A stretch of DNA of 64,000 nucleotides from Capnocytophaga bilenii (GCF_017565765.1 NZ_JAGDYP010000001.1:214358-278357), one strand, 5' to 3'; numbered from the stretch's first letter, positions 15,692-24,915 are shown. Numbers and translations are program-made. Notes: generated from the sequence alone by a model not told the origin.

Positions 15692-16648
15692 ATGAGCAAT
15701 AACTACGAATCTTCTACCACTACCAAAAACGCTGCACTCCCTGCTTACAATTCAGGAATTAATACTGATGAAGAACCACCTAAAGGGGGCGGTGTTTTCT
15801 CTAAGATTATCATTCTATTATTAGCTTTAGCTACAGGTGGTTTGGGGTATTACACCTATTCGCTTTATCAAGACAAGGAAGCGACTGAGCTGGACTTCCA
15901 AAAACAGAAAACACAAGTGGAGAACGAGCTAAAAGCACTCAAGAACAGCTACGACAGGGTTGTAGATGAGAACAAAAACGTGAGTAGTGACTTGCTAGAA
16001 GCGCGCAACAAAATTAGGAAATACATAGACTCGTTGCAGGCTATGAAGGTAAATATATCGGCATTGGCAAGATATAAAAATCAGGCTTTTGCACTTGCTA
16101 AAGAACGCGACTTTTTATTAAAAAAGAATGACTCACTATTAAGAGTGAATAGGAGTATTCGCAAGAACTTAGATAGTATTTCTACCCAGCTGAGTGCCCG
16201 TTCGGCAAAGCTCGATTCGCTTACGCAACAGGCTAAAAAGCTAAAAGAGGTAGTAGATGAGGGGGCTGCACTACAAATAGCTAAATTGGTAGCTGAAGGG
16301 GTGAAAGGCTCTAAAAACAAAATAACAGAAAAGGCACGTGCTACCGATAAAATACGGGTATGCTTTACTGTGGAAGGCAATAAAATAGCTAAAAAAGGCA
16401 ATAGATTTTTCTACATCAAAGTGAGTGCGCCTTCGGGGACAGTATTAGGAGCTAATGAAGAACAAAGCAAAGCAGGAGTAAGTATCCGTTACAGTACTGC
16501 TACCAAGTTTATTTACAGCAACAAGAGTGTAGATGTGTGTGATTTTATAAGCAAAGCTACTAAAGATTTTGAAAAAGGAACGTATAAAATCACCGTATAT
16601 GATGACCGCTTAGCCGAAGTGGGAACATCTGAATTGATATTGAAATAG
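15692..16648 (+). CDS. Membrane-anchored coiled-coil protein
   Basis: 318 residues. A Ser/Thr/Pro-rich cytoplasmic tail of about 35 residues is followed by one membrane helix (IIILLLALATGGLGYYTYSLY), a long coiled coil (about 60-185, rich in Lys, Glu, Asn and Ser), and a C-terminal beta-type domain (about 215-318) ending YDDRLAEVGTSELILK. Similar proteins are conserved in flavobacteria and often carry uninformative names. The function is not known; the layout suggests a periplasmic spacer or sensor. It is monocistronic and followed by a terminator. Confidence 0.78.
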   Translation: MSNNYESSTTTKNAALPAYNSGINTDEEPPKGGGVFSKIIILLLALATGGLGYYTYSLYQDKEATELDFQKQKTQVENELKALKNSYDRVVDENKNVSSDLLEARNKIRKYIDSLQAMKVNISALARYKNQAFALAKERDFLLKKNDSLLRVNRSIRKNLDSISTQLSARSAKLDSLTQQAKKLKEVVDEGAALQIAKLVAEGVKGSKNKITEKARATDKIRVCFTVEGNKIAKKGNRFFYIKVSAPSGTVLGANEEQSKAGVSIRYSTATKFIYSNKSVDVCDFISKATKDFEKGTYKITVYDDRLAEVGTSELILK

Positions 16649-16661
16649 GAAATACATAAAA

Positions 16662-16700
16662 ACAAAAAAAAGCTGCCTAATTTGGGCAGCTTTTTTTGTT
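16662..16700. terminator. Bidirectional terminator
   Basis: AAAAAAAGCTGCC pairs with GGCAGCTTTTTTT. It lies between convergent genes (coiled-coil protein and tolC) and can serve both. Confidence 0.85.
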
Positions 16701-16702
16701 TT

Positions 16703-18040
16703 CTATTTTATAGATTGTAGTTTTCCTTGTGATTTCAGCAGTTCTATTTCGGCTAATTTATAGTCTAAAAGAGCGTTAGTATAGTTATTTTTAGCGTCTG
16801 ATAGCGAGCGTTCAGCATCTAACAAATCGGTGAGGGAAGCTAAGCCTTGCTGATAGTTATTTTGGGTATTGAGGAGCACTTCTTCGGCTAATTTTACGTT
16901 TTCTTTTTGAGACTCTATCGTAAGGAGGTTGTTGCTTAGCTGGCTATGGGCGTTTTCTTGAGCTAAATCCATAGCAAGACGGGTATCTTTGAGGGTAGCT
17001 TCTAAAGCCTGACTTTCAATTTGTGCTTGGCGTATTTTGGCAGTGTTGCCAAAACCTGAGAAAATAGGTACATTGAGCCCTAAAGTAATAGCCGAATAGT
17101 CTGCCCCATAGACTTTATCTTTTTTGCCATAAACAATAGGCATTTTGGGTCCCATACTCAAATAACCATAAGTAGCTTGCAAGGCTAATGAAGGATAGAG
17201 CGCTGCACGTTTTACTTTGACATTCAGGTCTAAGAGTTGTTTTTGTTTTTCAAGCACTTGTAGCTCGATACGGTTATTGGTACTACTTTTTTCAAAAGCG
17301 AGGTCGTAATTAGCTTCAAAGCCTTCTTTGGGGAGCGTAATGAGTTCATTCATTGGCATTCCTATCATATATTTGAGTGCATTCTCGGTAAGTTGCAGTC
17401 CGTTGAGGGCTTGTTGTTTTGCTGATTTGAGGTTGTTGATAGCCACTGTAGTACGATCGAGGTCTATTTTTTTAGCTAAGCCTGCTTCGTTGAGTCCTTT
17501 TACTACTCCTGCTGTTTTTTCAGTAAGAGCAAGGTTGGCTTCTATGTTTTGCAATGTTTGGCGTGTTTGATAAACTTGATAGTAGGCTTTGGCTACTTTT
17601 TCAATAATATCGTTTTCGGTAAGCTGTTGGTTGAGCATATAAAATTCGCGGGTGGTGCGTGCTGCTTTTAGCCCCATAAAAACAGCTTGGTTGAAGAGTA
17701 CTTGGGTAAGTTTAGCTTCTGCATTTGCTGTCCATTTTTGCCCCATTTCCATTTTTAGAGGCTCACTCCCTGGAAAACCGAAGGCACTACCATCAATATA
17801 GGTAGCTTGCAACTTGGGGTTGTGTATCATAGCGGCAGTACCTGAAAGATTGGGCAGGGCATTGGCACGTACCTCTTGTATTTGGTATTCACTTTTTTTG
17901 ACATCTAAGCGGGCTTTTTCGGCATCGGCTTTGTGTTCTAAGGCGTAACGTATTGCCTCTTGTAGGGTTAGTTCTTTATTTTGTGCTATACTTATGGCAC
18001 TGAAGCTACCTATTAAGATGCTTGTAATGATTTTTTTCAT
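16703..18040 (-). CDS. TolC-family outer-membrane efflux protein
   Basis: 445 residues with a signal peptide (MKKIITSILIGSFSAISIAQ) and two OEP domains of long helices, e.g. LTLQEAIRYALEHKADAEKARLDVKKSEYQIQEVRANALPNLSG cut by short strands, with the duplicate pattern DLLDAERSLSDAKNNYTNALLDYKLAEIELLKSQG at the end. It forms the outer-membrane channel of a tripartite pump. It is third in the operon TetR - hydrolase - tolC. No periplasmic adaptor gene follows; a terminator does. The likely inner-membrane partner is the RND pump at 40596, which shares its promoter sequence with this operon. Confidence 0.9.
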   Translation of the reverse strand: MKKIITSILIGSFSAISIAQNKELTLQEAIRYALEHKADAEKARLDVKKSEYQIQEVRANALPNLSGTAAMIHNPKLQATYIDGSAFGFPGSEPLKMEMGQKWTANAEAKLTQVLFNQAVFMGLKAARTTREFYMLNQQLTENDIIEKVAKAYYQVYQTRQTLQNIEANLALTEKTAGVVKGLNEAGLAKKIDLDRTTVAINNLKSAKQQALNGLQLTENALKYMIGMPMNELITLPKEGFEANYDLAFEKSSTNNRIELQVLEKQKQLLDLNVKVKRAALYPSLALQATYGYLSMGPKMPIVYGKKDKVYGADYSAITLGLNVPIFSGFGNTAKIRQAQIESQALEATLKDTRLAMDLAQENAHSQLSNNLLTIESQKENVKLAEEVLLNTQNNYQQGLASLTDLLDAERSLSDAKNNYTNALLDYKLAEIELLKSQGKLQSIK

Positions 18041-18071
18041 CGTTTTTCTTATTATTTTAGGCGTTTGTTGT

Positions 18072-18929
18072 TTATTTTAGATATTCTTTGATGTAGGGTA
18101 TTAGGATGGCGTTTTGCTTATTGGTAAATATATGTCCGCCATTGGGAATTGTCTTCAGTGTTGCATTGGGGAAAGTGCGTTGGGCTTGCTGAGCGCATTG
18201 CAAGGGCACTAAATTATCTTTTTCGCCTTGTATGATGAGCACTTTCTTATTAAATTTGGGCAGTTCGGCGTAAATATCATAACTGAGGGCGCGTTCAAAA
18301 TATACTTTACCAATAGTTTTACCGAGGAAGGTGCTTGTAGGGGGGATATGGCTGACGGTAGGGAATGTGTTTCGTGCATTATCAAAAAGCATAAAAGCGG
18401 TGTTTATCAGTATCATTCCTTTTAGTTTATCGGGGTTTTGAGTCCCTACGATTGAGGATACTACGCCTCCTTGACTAAAACCAAATAGATAGATATTGTT
18501 TTTATCTACAAAGGGTTTTTCGCGTAGGTAGTTTAACACGGCGGTAAGGTCATCAGCTTCTGTAAAGGGGGACATTTCGGTCATACTACCCCCGCTACGG
18601 CTTCCGTCATTGCCTCCGTAGAAATCGAAACTGTAAGTTACGTATTGTTTTTCGGCGATAGCTTCGGCATAAGGGTGTGCAACAAAATCTAAACTACTAC
18701 CAAAGCCTGTTGATAGGATTACTAAGGGTAATTGGCGTTGTTGATAGTCTTTGGGTGCTATGATTTCGCCATAGATAGTAATTTGCTTGCCGTCATTGCG
18801 CTGATAGGATATTTGTTGTACATCCTTTACTAAGGGTACGTTTTTATTGGTATTTTGTTGTGCTTGGGTGGGTTCTTTAGCACAGGCTGCAAGTAGCAGT
18901 GCTAAGAGGGTGTATAAGATTTTTTTCAT
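18072..18929 (-). CDS. Alpha/beta-hydrolase lipoprotein
   Basis: 285 residues with a lipoprotein signal (MKKILYTLLALLLAAC). The hydrolase fold shows VILSTGFGSSLDFVAHPYA (oxyanion region), the nucleophile elbow GFSQGG near residue 152, the acid in IQGEKDNLVP, and the catalytic His in PNGGHIF. Probably an esterase or acyl-transfer enzyme in the envelope; substrate unknown. Its ATG overlaps the TetR stop (ATGA), so the two are coupled. An enzyme between a TetR gene and its efflux channel may modify the exported compound (inference). Confidence 0.82.
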   Translation of the reverse strand: MKKILYTLLALLLAACAKEPTQAQQNTNKNVPLVKDVQQISYQRNDGKQITIYGEIIAPKDYQQRQLPLVILSTGFGSSLDFVAHPYAEAIAEKQYVTYSFDFYGGNDGSRSGGSMTEMSPFTEADDLTAVLNYLREKPFVDKNNIYLFGFSQGGVVSSIVGTQNPDKLKGMILINTAFMLFDNARNTFPTVSHIPPTSTFLGKTIGKVYFERALSYDIYAELPKFNKKVLIIQGEKDNLVPLQCAQQAQRTFPNATLKTIPNGGHIFTNKQNAILIPYIKEYLK

Positions 18930-19552
18930 ATTATTTTTTCTTCTCTAAGTTTTTGTAATACACGTTCTAACTCTTCTAATCCTTTTTGATTTACCAATGT
19001 TCTGAATATATATTCAACTACTGTATGATTGATATACCAAAGAGAGAAGTCGTTTTCAGAAAAGACATCGGTAAGGGAACTGGAACGTTGTACTTGTACG
19101 TAAAAGATTTTGAAGAATTGGAGGTCGATATCTTTTCTGAAAAGGTTTTCGCTCCAGCCTTGTTCTAAAATTTTATCTACAAATAGGTAATCACACTTAG
19201 TAAATTCAGCATCCATACGTTCGTAGGTTTTGGGGTAGTATTTTTTTAGTTCCCAAATGGGGCGAACGCTGTTGAAGTTGAATATATCTTGCATTTTTTT
19301 TTGGTTGCGGAATACATTTTCTATAAGGGAATGTTCGCCTTGCAGAAAAGTATCGGCTTTGGATACGGTTATATCTAAGGCATAATCTAAGCAGGCTTCT
19401 ACGAGATCGTTTTTGGAGGGGAAGTACTCATAGAGTGTTTTTTTAGACATACCGAGTTTTCGTGCCAAGTCTTCCATTGTAAAGGTTTTGAATCCATACC
19501 GCATAAAGTCGTCCATAGCACGTTTTACTATTTCTTGTTTCATAGGGTTCAT
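18926..19552 (-). CDS. TetR/AcrR-family transcriptional regulator
   Basis: About 208 residues. The N-terminal helix-turn-helix reads FTMEDLARKLGMSKKTLYEYFPSKNDLVEA, a standard TetR DNA-binding domain; the rest is a helical ligand/dimer domain ending VLQKLREEKII. The start at 19552 (MNPMKQ) or 19543 is preferred, since the promoter TACCTTTG at 19565-19572 overlaps the longer start at 19567; the mRNA leader is then only about 5-15 bases. The gene heads the hydrolase-tolC operon, and its promoter sequence recurs before the RND pump gene, so it probably represses both. Confidence 0.9.
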   Translation of the reverse strand: MNPMKQEIVKRAMDDFMRYGFKTFTMEDLARKLGMSKKTLYEYFPSKNDLVEACLDYALDITVSKADTFLQGEHSLIENVFRNQKKMQDIFNFNSVRPIWELKKYYPKTYERMDAEFTKCDYLFVDKILEQGWSENLFRKDIDLQFFKIFYVQVQRSSSLTDVFSENDFSLWYINHTVVEYIFRTLVNQKGLEELERVLQKLREEKII

Positions 19553-19559
19553 TAATTTT

Positions 19560-19610
19560 GGGGGCAAAGGTACTACAAAAAAACTTAATAAACAAAAAAA
19601 GTTTTCTATA
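19560..19610 (-). promoter_or_regulatory. TetR-operon promoter and probable TetR operator, copy 1
   Basis: 51 bases on the minus strand, with TTTTTTTGTTTATTAAG before the TACCTTTGCCCCC promoter end. It matches 40526-40576 at 50 of 51 positions. Nothing else in the window is this similar without being a mobile repeat. The arms AAACTTTTTTTG and AAGTTTTTTTG form a direct repeat with a TTTATT spacer. Confidence 0.7.
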
Positions 19611-19625
19611 TTCTTTTTTTTGAGG

Positions 19626-20010
19626 TGTTATTGTTCGCTCATCCTTCGCTCAACCTTCGCTCATCCTTCGCTGAAGGTTTGGTAATTCTGAATTTTGAAT
19701 TTTGAATTTTGAATTGGGCACAAGCTGCAAGCTTGCGCCAGCGAGGGAAATTGGAGGGTGTCCAAAAAGTTTTATTTTAGCTTAAAACAAGCTTATTAAT
19801 GAACAGAATATTTTTGTAACTAATTGATTATTAACATCCCCCCTTCCCCCCTTCAAAAGGGGGGAGATGCCGAAGTAGTACTTTTAAAGACTTTTTGGAC
19901 AGCTTCAGCGAAGGGGGAATTGGGCACAAGCTACAAGCTTGCGCCAGCGAGGGGCTCAACCTTCGCTGAAGGTTTAGTAATTTTGAATTTTGAATTCTGA
20001 ATTCTGAATT
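19626..20010. repeat. Mosaic of dispersed repeats
   Basis: About 385 bases with no gene. In order: TTCGCTCATCC-type decamers; GAATTTTGAATTTTGAATT runs; a CAAGCTGCAAGCTTGCGCC palindrome (19716-19747); a flipped copy of the GTCC-AAAAAGTTTT inverted-repeat element (19752-19905) holding a C6T2C6 / G6 stem; a second CAAGCTACAAGCTTGCGCC palindrome (19922-19955); and further GAATTTTGAATT runs. Confidence 0.6.
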
Positions 20011-20036
20011 GGGAGGGTATTGACTAAAGATAATCA

Positions 20037-20066
20037 TTGCCTATTAAACATTATTTTGTACTTTTG
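20037..20066 (+). promoter_or_regulatory. Promoter of the MFS exporter gene
   Basis: TTG at 20037-20039, 19-base gap, TACTTTTG at 20059-20066. It moves the gene start to the ATG at 20091. Confidence 0.6.
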
Positions 20067-20090
20067 CGCCTTGAAAATAAGAGGTTAAAA

Positions 20091-21317
20091 ATGGAACAAG
20101 AAAACAACACTCAATATCGTATTTTGCTACTCATAGCTTTATCTCACGGTCTTAATGATGTGATACAGGGGATTATTGCGTCTATTTACCCTGCTCTTCA
20201 GGCTAAATATGTGCTGACTATGGCGCAAATTGGTATTATTACGTTCTGCTACCAGATGTCGGCTTCAATATTGCAGCCTTTGGTGGGAAATTATACTGAT
20301 AAGCATCCTCAACCTTATTCACAATTGGTGGGTATGGGTTTTTCTACATTGGGGGTAATTTTGTTATCTATAGCGAATAGTTATCCGTTTATATTGGTTT
20401 CGGTGGTGCTGATAGGGATTGGGTCGTCTGTATTTCACCCTGAGGCTTCACGGGTGGCGTTTTTGGCTTCGGGTGGGAAGCGGTCGTTTGCTCAGGCTAT
20501 TTTTCAGTTGGGTGGTAATTTAGGGACTGCATTAGCTCCTTTGTTGGTTATTTTGTTTGTTTTTAGTAGGAAGGTTGTAGATGGGCAATTAGTAGAAGAG
20601 GCACATCAGGAGCGCATCATATGGTTTGCGCTGATAGGGGTATTGGCAATGGGGGTGCTAGCAATGATTGGCAAATGGCGAAGTATTATGCTGAAGTTGC
20701 AAAAGAAAAAGGTACAAAAAACGATAGCAGTGCCTAACCTTACCAAAGCACAGATACACAACTCTATGATTATACTGATGTTATTGGTATTTAGTAAGAA
20801 TTTTTACACTTCGGCTATCAATAATTATTTTCAGTTTTATACTATTGGTAAATTTGGTTTTACGAATGCTGAAGCGCAGCTCTATTTGTTCTATTTTTTG
20901 GGTGCTGTGGCATTAGGAACGCTCATTGGGGGGTTCTTTGGCGATAAAGTAGGACGGAAGTTTATCATTTGGTTTTCTATTTTGGGGACTGCTCCTTTTG
21001 CGCTTTGGTTGCCTTATGCGGATGCGGCTACTACGGGTGTACTCATCGTGCTGATTGGGTTTATTATAGCTTCGGCATTTGCGTCTATCTTGGTATATTC
21101 GCAGGAGTTATTGCCTAAGAAGATTGGGATGATTTCGGGATTTTTTTACGGATTTGCTTTTGGTATGGGTGGTTTGGCTTCGGCAGTTTTGGGGCGACTT
21201 ATAGATATTACAAGTATTGATTTTGTATATAAGGTTTGTTCTTTTTTACCGCTAATGGGGTTAATTGCTTATTTTTTGCCTGATATGAAGAAAGTAGAAA
21301 AGATTAGCAATCAGTAA
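20091..21317 (+). CDS. MFS transporter, fosmidomycin-resistance (Fsr) type
   Basis: 408 residues with about twelve hydrophobic segments. The opening LIALSHGLNDVIQGIIASIYP and the loop GIGSSVFHPEASRVAFLASGGKRSFAQAIFQLGGNLGTALAPL are hallmarks of the Fsr subgroup of drug exporters. A central basic loop (KWRSIMLKLQKKKVQK) separates the two halves. It probably exports a toxic compound using proton motive force; substrate unknown. The start at 20091 is chosen because the upstream ATG at 20037 precedes the promoter's transcription start. Confidence 0.87.
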   Translation: MEQENNTQYRILLLIALSHGLNDVIQGIIASIYPALQAKYVLTMAQIGIITFCYQMSASILQPLVGNYTDKHPQPYSQLVGMGFSTLGVILLSIANSYPFILVSVVLIGIGSSVFHPEASRVAFLASGGKRSFAQAIFQLGGNLGTALAPLLVILFVFSRKVVDGQLVEEAHQERIIWFALIGVLAMGVLAMIGKWRSIMLKLQKKKVQKTIAVPNLTKAQIHNSMIILMLLVFSKNFYTSAINNYFQFYTIGKFGFTNAEAQLYLFYFLGAVALGTLIGGFFGDKVGRKFIIWFSILGTAPFALWLPYADAATTGVLIVLIGFIIASAFASILVYSQELLPKKIGMISGFFYGFAFGMGGLASAVLGRLIDITSIDFVYKVCSFLPLMGLIAYFLPDMKKVEKISNQ

Positions 21318-21404
21318 TATAAGCTACTGTTAAAAATATTTTTGTCAATTTATTTTGTAGATTTAGAAAAAGGTTATACTTTTGCAGCTGCAAGAAAATA
21401 AAAT

Positions 21405-21477
21405 CGGGATGTGGCGCAGTTGGTAGCGTACACGTATGGGGTGCGTGTGGTCGCTGGTTCGAGTCCAGTCATCCCGA
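21405..21477 (+). tRNA. tRNA-Pro (anticodon GGG)
   Basis: Acceptor stem CGGGATG/CATCCCG, D-arm GCGCAGTTGGTAGCGT, anticodon arm CACGT-ATGGGGT-GCGTG giving GGG at 34-36, T-arm GCTGG-TTCGAGT-CCAGT, discriminator A. A TACTTTTG promoter element lies at 21377-21384. Confidence 0.94.
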
Positions 21478-21505
21478 CTTTTTTTTATATAAATTCACAA
21501 AAACT

Positions 21506-22093
21506 ATGAATAAGATTTATCTTCTTTTCTTATTATCTTTATTTACTTTTCTTTCTTGGGGACAAACACAAACGCTTAAGAATAATTTTGTTGTGGGTGC
21601 TGAGCTTCCTTTTTTGTATAACAATGATCGGGAAAAGCCTGACACTAATAGCTCTTCAAGTGTTTCTTTTTCATTTCGTCCGCGTATTAATGTTTTTCTT
21701 CAAGCAGATAGATATAAAATAGTGGAGGAGGATTTTTTAAGAGTAAGAAAGTTATCCTTATTTAGTGCAAGGGTAGATTACACTTTTTTACAAACGCAAC
21801 AGAACGATGATTACAGTCGTTATAACCACATTCATCAGGTATCGTTTTTGTATATCATAGGGGGTATGCACAAAGAATACGGTACACAGGTGGGGATAGG
21901 TCCTAATTTGAATTTTGGTGATGCTAAAGGTGTGAATGCGCGTTTGTTCTTGAGTGGCTACGGTGAATGGAAGGGGTTTATAGGGAGTGTAGATATTAAT
22001 TTTTATCTTCCTAATGCTAAAAGAAAAGAGGGTGTGCCGAGTGATAGTTATAAATATGGACATATAGCTATTGGGCTGGCATATCGTTTATAA
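21506..22093 (+). CDS. Exported beta-rich protein, probably small outer-membrane barrel
   Basis: 195 residues with a signal peptide (MNKIYLLFLLSLFTFLSWGQ). The mature part alternates hydrophobic and polar residues as in beta-strands (e.g. NVFLQADRYKIV, FIGSVDINFYLP, HIAIGLAYRL) and has Gly-rich turns. The C-terminal Leu rather than Phe is acceptable for barrels. No specific family recognised. It sits between tRNA-Pro and queA, 27 bases before queA. Confidence 0.65.
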   Translation: MNKIYLLFLLSLFTFLSWGQTQTLKNNFVVGAELPFLYNNDREKPDTNSSSSVSFSFRPRINVFLQADRYKIVEEDFLRVRKLSLFSARVDYTFLQTQQNDDYSRYNHIHQVSFLYIIGGMHKEYGTQVGIGPNLNFGDAKGVNARLFLSGYGEWKGFIGSVDINFYLPNAKRKEGVPSDSYKYGHIAIGLAYRL

Positions 22094-22120
22094 ATAGATA
22101 CTTATTGAATTGAAAAATAT

Positions 22121-23170
22121 ATGAAACTTTCAAACTTCAATTTTGACTTACCCAAGGAGCTATTGGCAGAGTATCCTAGCGAAAACCGCGATGAGGCTCG
22201 GCTAATGGTGGTACATCGCAAAACGGGTGAAATAGAGCATAAATTATTTAAGGATGTTATCAACTATTTTGATGACGGTGATGTGTTTGTAATTAACAAT
22301 ACGAAGGTTTTCCCTGCGCGCCTATATGGCAATAAAGAGAAGACTAAGGCGCGTATAGAGGTATTTTTGCTTCGTGAGCTGAGTGCTGACCAGCGTTTGT
22401 GGGATGTGCTAGTAGACCCTGCTCGTAAAATACGTATTGGCAATAAGCTTTACTTTGGAGAAAATAGTGATTTGGTGGCTGAGGTGATTGATAATACGAC
22501 TTCGCGAGGGCGTACATTGCGCTTTTTGTATGATGGTACTTATGAGGAGTTTCGCCAACGCTTGGTGGAGCTAGGACAAACACCACTACCTAAATATATA
22601 TCGCGCCCTGTAGAGCCTGAAGATGAAGAGCGTTACCAAACTATTTACGCTAAACACGAGGGGGCTGTGGCTGCGCCTACTGCGGGATTGCACTTTTCTA
22701 AACATTTGATGAAACGCCTTGAAATAAAAGGGATTACATTTGCTGAAGTAACTTTGCACGTGGGCTTGGGTACTTTTAATCCTGTGGAAGTGGAGGACTT
22801 ATCTAAGCACAAAATGGATAGTGAGGAAATACACATTCCTGAAGAAGCTAGTAAAATTATTAATAATGCTAAGGAGAAAAAGAAAAGGATTTGTGCCGTG
22901 GGTACTACTGTAATGCGCTCATTGGAAAGCTCGGTATCATCGGCGGGGCTTGTAAATCCGTTTGATGGTTGGACAAATAAGTTTATTTTTCCTCCTTATG
23001 ATTTCAGTGTTGCTAATGCGATGATTACTAACTTTCATACGCCTAAATCTACTCTTTTGATGATGGTTGCTGCGTTTGCGGGGTATGATTTGATTATGAA
23101 AGCATACAAAGAGGCTGTGGAAGAGAAATACAAATTCTACTCGTATGGTGATGCGATGCTTATTCTTTAA
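22121..23170 (+). CDS. queA: S-adenosylmethionine:tRNA ribosyltransferase-isomerase
   Basis: Transfers and isomerises the ribosyl group of SAM onto preQ1 in tRNA to make epoxyqueuosine. Family signatures: [23 protein letters not shown] at the N-terminus, [16 protein letters not shown], the central [32 protein letters not shown] and [19 protein letters not shown]. Length 349 is normal. It ends at a terminator shared with prfC, which converges from the other side. Confidence 0.97.
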   Translation: MKLSNFNFDLPKELLAEYPSENRDEARLMVVHRKTGEIEHKLFKDVINYFDDGDVFVINNTKVFPARLYGNKEKTKARIEVFLLRELSADQRLWDVLVDPARKIRIGNKLYFGENSDLVAEVIDNTTSRGRTLRFLYDGTYEEFRQRLVELGQTPLPKYISRPVEPEDEERYQTIYAKHEGAVAAPTAGLHFSKHLMKRLEIKGITFAEVTLHVGLGTFNPVEVEDLSKHKMDSEEIHIPEEASKIINNAKEKKKRICAVGTTVMRSLESSVSSAGLVNPFDGWTNKFIFPPYDFSVANAMITNFHTPKSTLLMMVAAFAGYDLIMKAYKEAVEEKYKFYSYGDAMLIL

Positions 23171-23210
23171 TAAATAAAAGGGGTAAACTTACCTAAACAA
23201 TAATGAAAAA

Positions 23211-23257
23211 TTAAGCTGTCTTAAGAAGGTTGGACTTTTTAAGACAGCTTTTTTTGT
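23211..23257. terminator. Bidirectional terminator between queA and prfC
   Basis: AAGCTGTCTTAA pairs with TTAAGACAGCTT, then T7. A-rich on the left flank. Confidence 0.85.
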
Positions 23258-23272
23258 TATTAATATTATTGT

Positions 23273-24862
23273 TTAAAACTCTGAAGTGAAATGGAGTTTT
23301 AGGGTTGGGTATTTTTGTTTTACCATTTCGATAGAGAAGGCAGAATCGGCAAGGAAGACTAATTGGTTTTGCTTGTCGCGAGCTAAGAATTTTTGTTTTA
23401 CGCGCAAAAAGTCTAAATACTGGGGGTCTTTTGGGTTGGCTGGGGCTTCTACCCAGCAGGCTTTGTAGATAGGAAAGTTCTCATAGCTACATTTTGCCCC
23501 GTATTCGTGTTCTAATCGGTATTGAATTACTTCATACTGAAGCGCACCTACTGTACCAATAACTTTTCTTCCGTTGAAATCTAACTTGAAGAGCTGTGCT
23601 ACCCCTTCATCCATTAGCTGATCGATACCTTTTTCGAGCTGTTTAGATTTGAGAGGGTCGGCGTTATTGATATAGCGGAAGTGTTCTGGCGAGAAGCTTG
23701 GTATTCCTTTGAAATGAAGTACTTCTCCTTCGGTGAGGGTATCGCCTATTTTGAAGTTGCCCGTGTCGTGCAAACCTACGATATCGCCTGCATAGGATAT
23801 ATCTACTACTTCTTTTTTTTCGGCAAAAAAGGCATTAGGACTTGAAAATTTAAGTTTTTTGCCCAATCGTGTATGTAAATAGGGTTTATTACGCTCAAAA
23901 GTTCCTGAAACTATTTTCACAAAAGCCAAACGGTCGCGGTGATTGGGATCCATATTGGCGTGAATTTTGAAAACGAATCCAGAGAAAGTGGGTTCATTGG
24001 GGAGTACGAGTCGTTCTTCACTCATTTTAGGGCGAGGTGAGGGTGCTATTTCTACAAAACAGTCTAACAATTCTCTTACGCCGAAATTATTGAGTGCAGA
24101 GCCAAAGAATACGGGTTGCTGCTCGCCTCGCAAATAAGCTTCTCTATCAAATTTGGGATATACTTCATATACGAGTTCTAAATCGTTGCGCAAATTGGCA
24201 GCTGATTGTTGAGAAATTATTTTCTCTAATTCGGGGCTACTGATATCATCAAAGGAGATGGTTTCTTCTATATTTTTGCGGCTATCGCCTGAAAAGAGGT
24301 TGATATTTTTCTCCCATATATTATAAATTCCTTTGAAATCGTAACCTATACCTATAGGGAAGCTCAGAGGAGAGACTTTTAGTCCTAATTTTTGTTCTAC
24401 TTCGTCAAGCAAATCGAAGGCGTCTTTTCCTTCACGGTCTAACTTATTGATAAATACAATCATTGGGATATTGCGCATACGGCATACCTCAACGAGTTTT
24501 TCGGTTTGTTCCTCTACCCCTTTGGCAACGTCTATGACAACAATTACACTATCGACAGCTGTGAGGGTACGGAAGGTATCTTCGGCAAAATCTTTGTGAC
24601 CGGGGGTATCGAGGATATTAATTTTGTGTTGTTTGTAATTAAAAGCAAGTACTGAAGTAGCTACCGAGATACCGCGTTGTCGTTCTATTTCCATAAAGTC
24701 GGAAGTAGCTCCTTTTTTTATTTTGTTGGATTTTACGGCACCAGCCTCTTGTATAGCCCCTCCGAATAGAAGAAGTTTTTCGGTAAGGGTAGTTTTACCA
24801 GCATCGGGGTGAGAAATGATGCCAAAGGTGCGGCGTTTTTGTATTTCTTGTTCTAAATTCAT
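23273..24862 (-). CDS. prfC: Peptide chain release factor 3
   Basis: Translational GTPase that recycles RF1/RF2 from the ribosome after termination. G-motifs are SHPDAGKTTLTEKLL (G1), ATSDFMEIERQRGISV (G2), DTPGHKDF (G3) and INKLDREGKD (G4), in the RF3 rather than EF-G form. About 529 residues from the ATG at 24862 (MNLEQEIQKRRTFGI); the longer start at 24895 lies inside a terminator hairpin and is rejected. No clear promoter is seen between that hairpin and the start, so expression may depend on read-through from the lipoprotein gene upstream. Confidence 0.96.
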   Translation of the reverse strand: MNLEQEIQKRRTFGIISHPDAGKTTLTEKLLLFGGAIQEAGAVKSNKIKKGATSDFMEIERQRGISVATSVLAFNYKQHKINILDTPGHKDFAEDTFRTLTAVDSVIVVIDVAKGVEEQTEKLVEVCRMRNIPMIVFINKLDREGKDAFDLLDEVEQKLGLKVSPLSFPIGIGYDFKGIYNIWEKNINLFSGDSRKNIEETISFDDISSPELEKIISQQSAANLRNDLELVYEVYPKFDREAYLRGEQQPVFFGSALNNFGVRELLDCFVEIAPSPRPKMSEERLVLPNEPTFSGFVFKIHANMDPNHRDRLAFVKIVSGTFERNKPYLHTRLGKKLKFSSPNAFFAEKKEVVDISYAGDIVGLHDTGNFKIGDTLTEGEVLHFKGIPSFSPEHFRYINNADPLKSKQLEKGIDQLMDEGVAQLFKLDFNGRKVIGTVGALQYEVIQYRLEHEYGAKCSYENFPIYKACWVEAPANPKDPQYLDFLRVKQKFLARDKQNQLVFLADSAFSIEMVKQKYPTLKLHFTSEF

Positions 24863-24873
24863 AGAGTTAATAT

Positions 24874-24915
24874 AAAAAAAATAGCACATTAGCAAACAGT
24901 GCTTGCTAATGTGCT
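24874..24915 (-). terminator. Terminator or attenuator between the NlpE-like gene and prfC
   Basis: Minus-strand RNA: AGCACAUUAGCAA pairs with UUGCUAAUGUGCU, 13 pairs, then A and eight U. It lies 11 bases before the prfC ATG. Confidence 0.85.
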
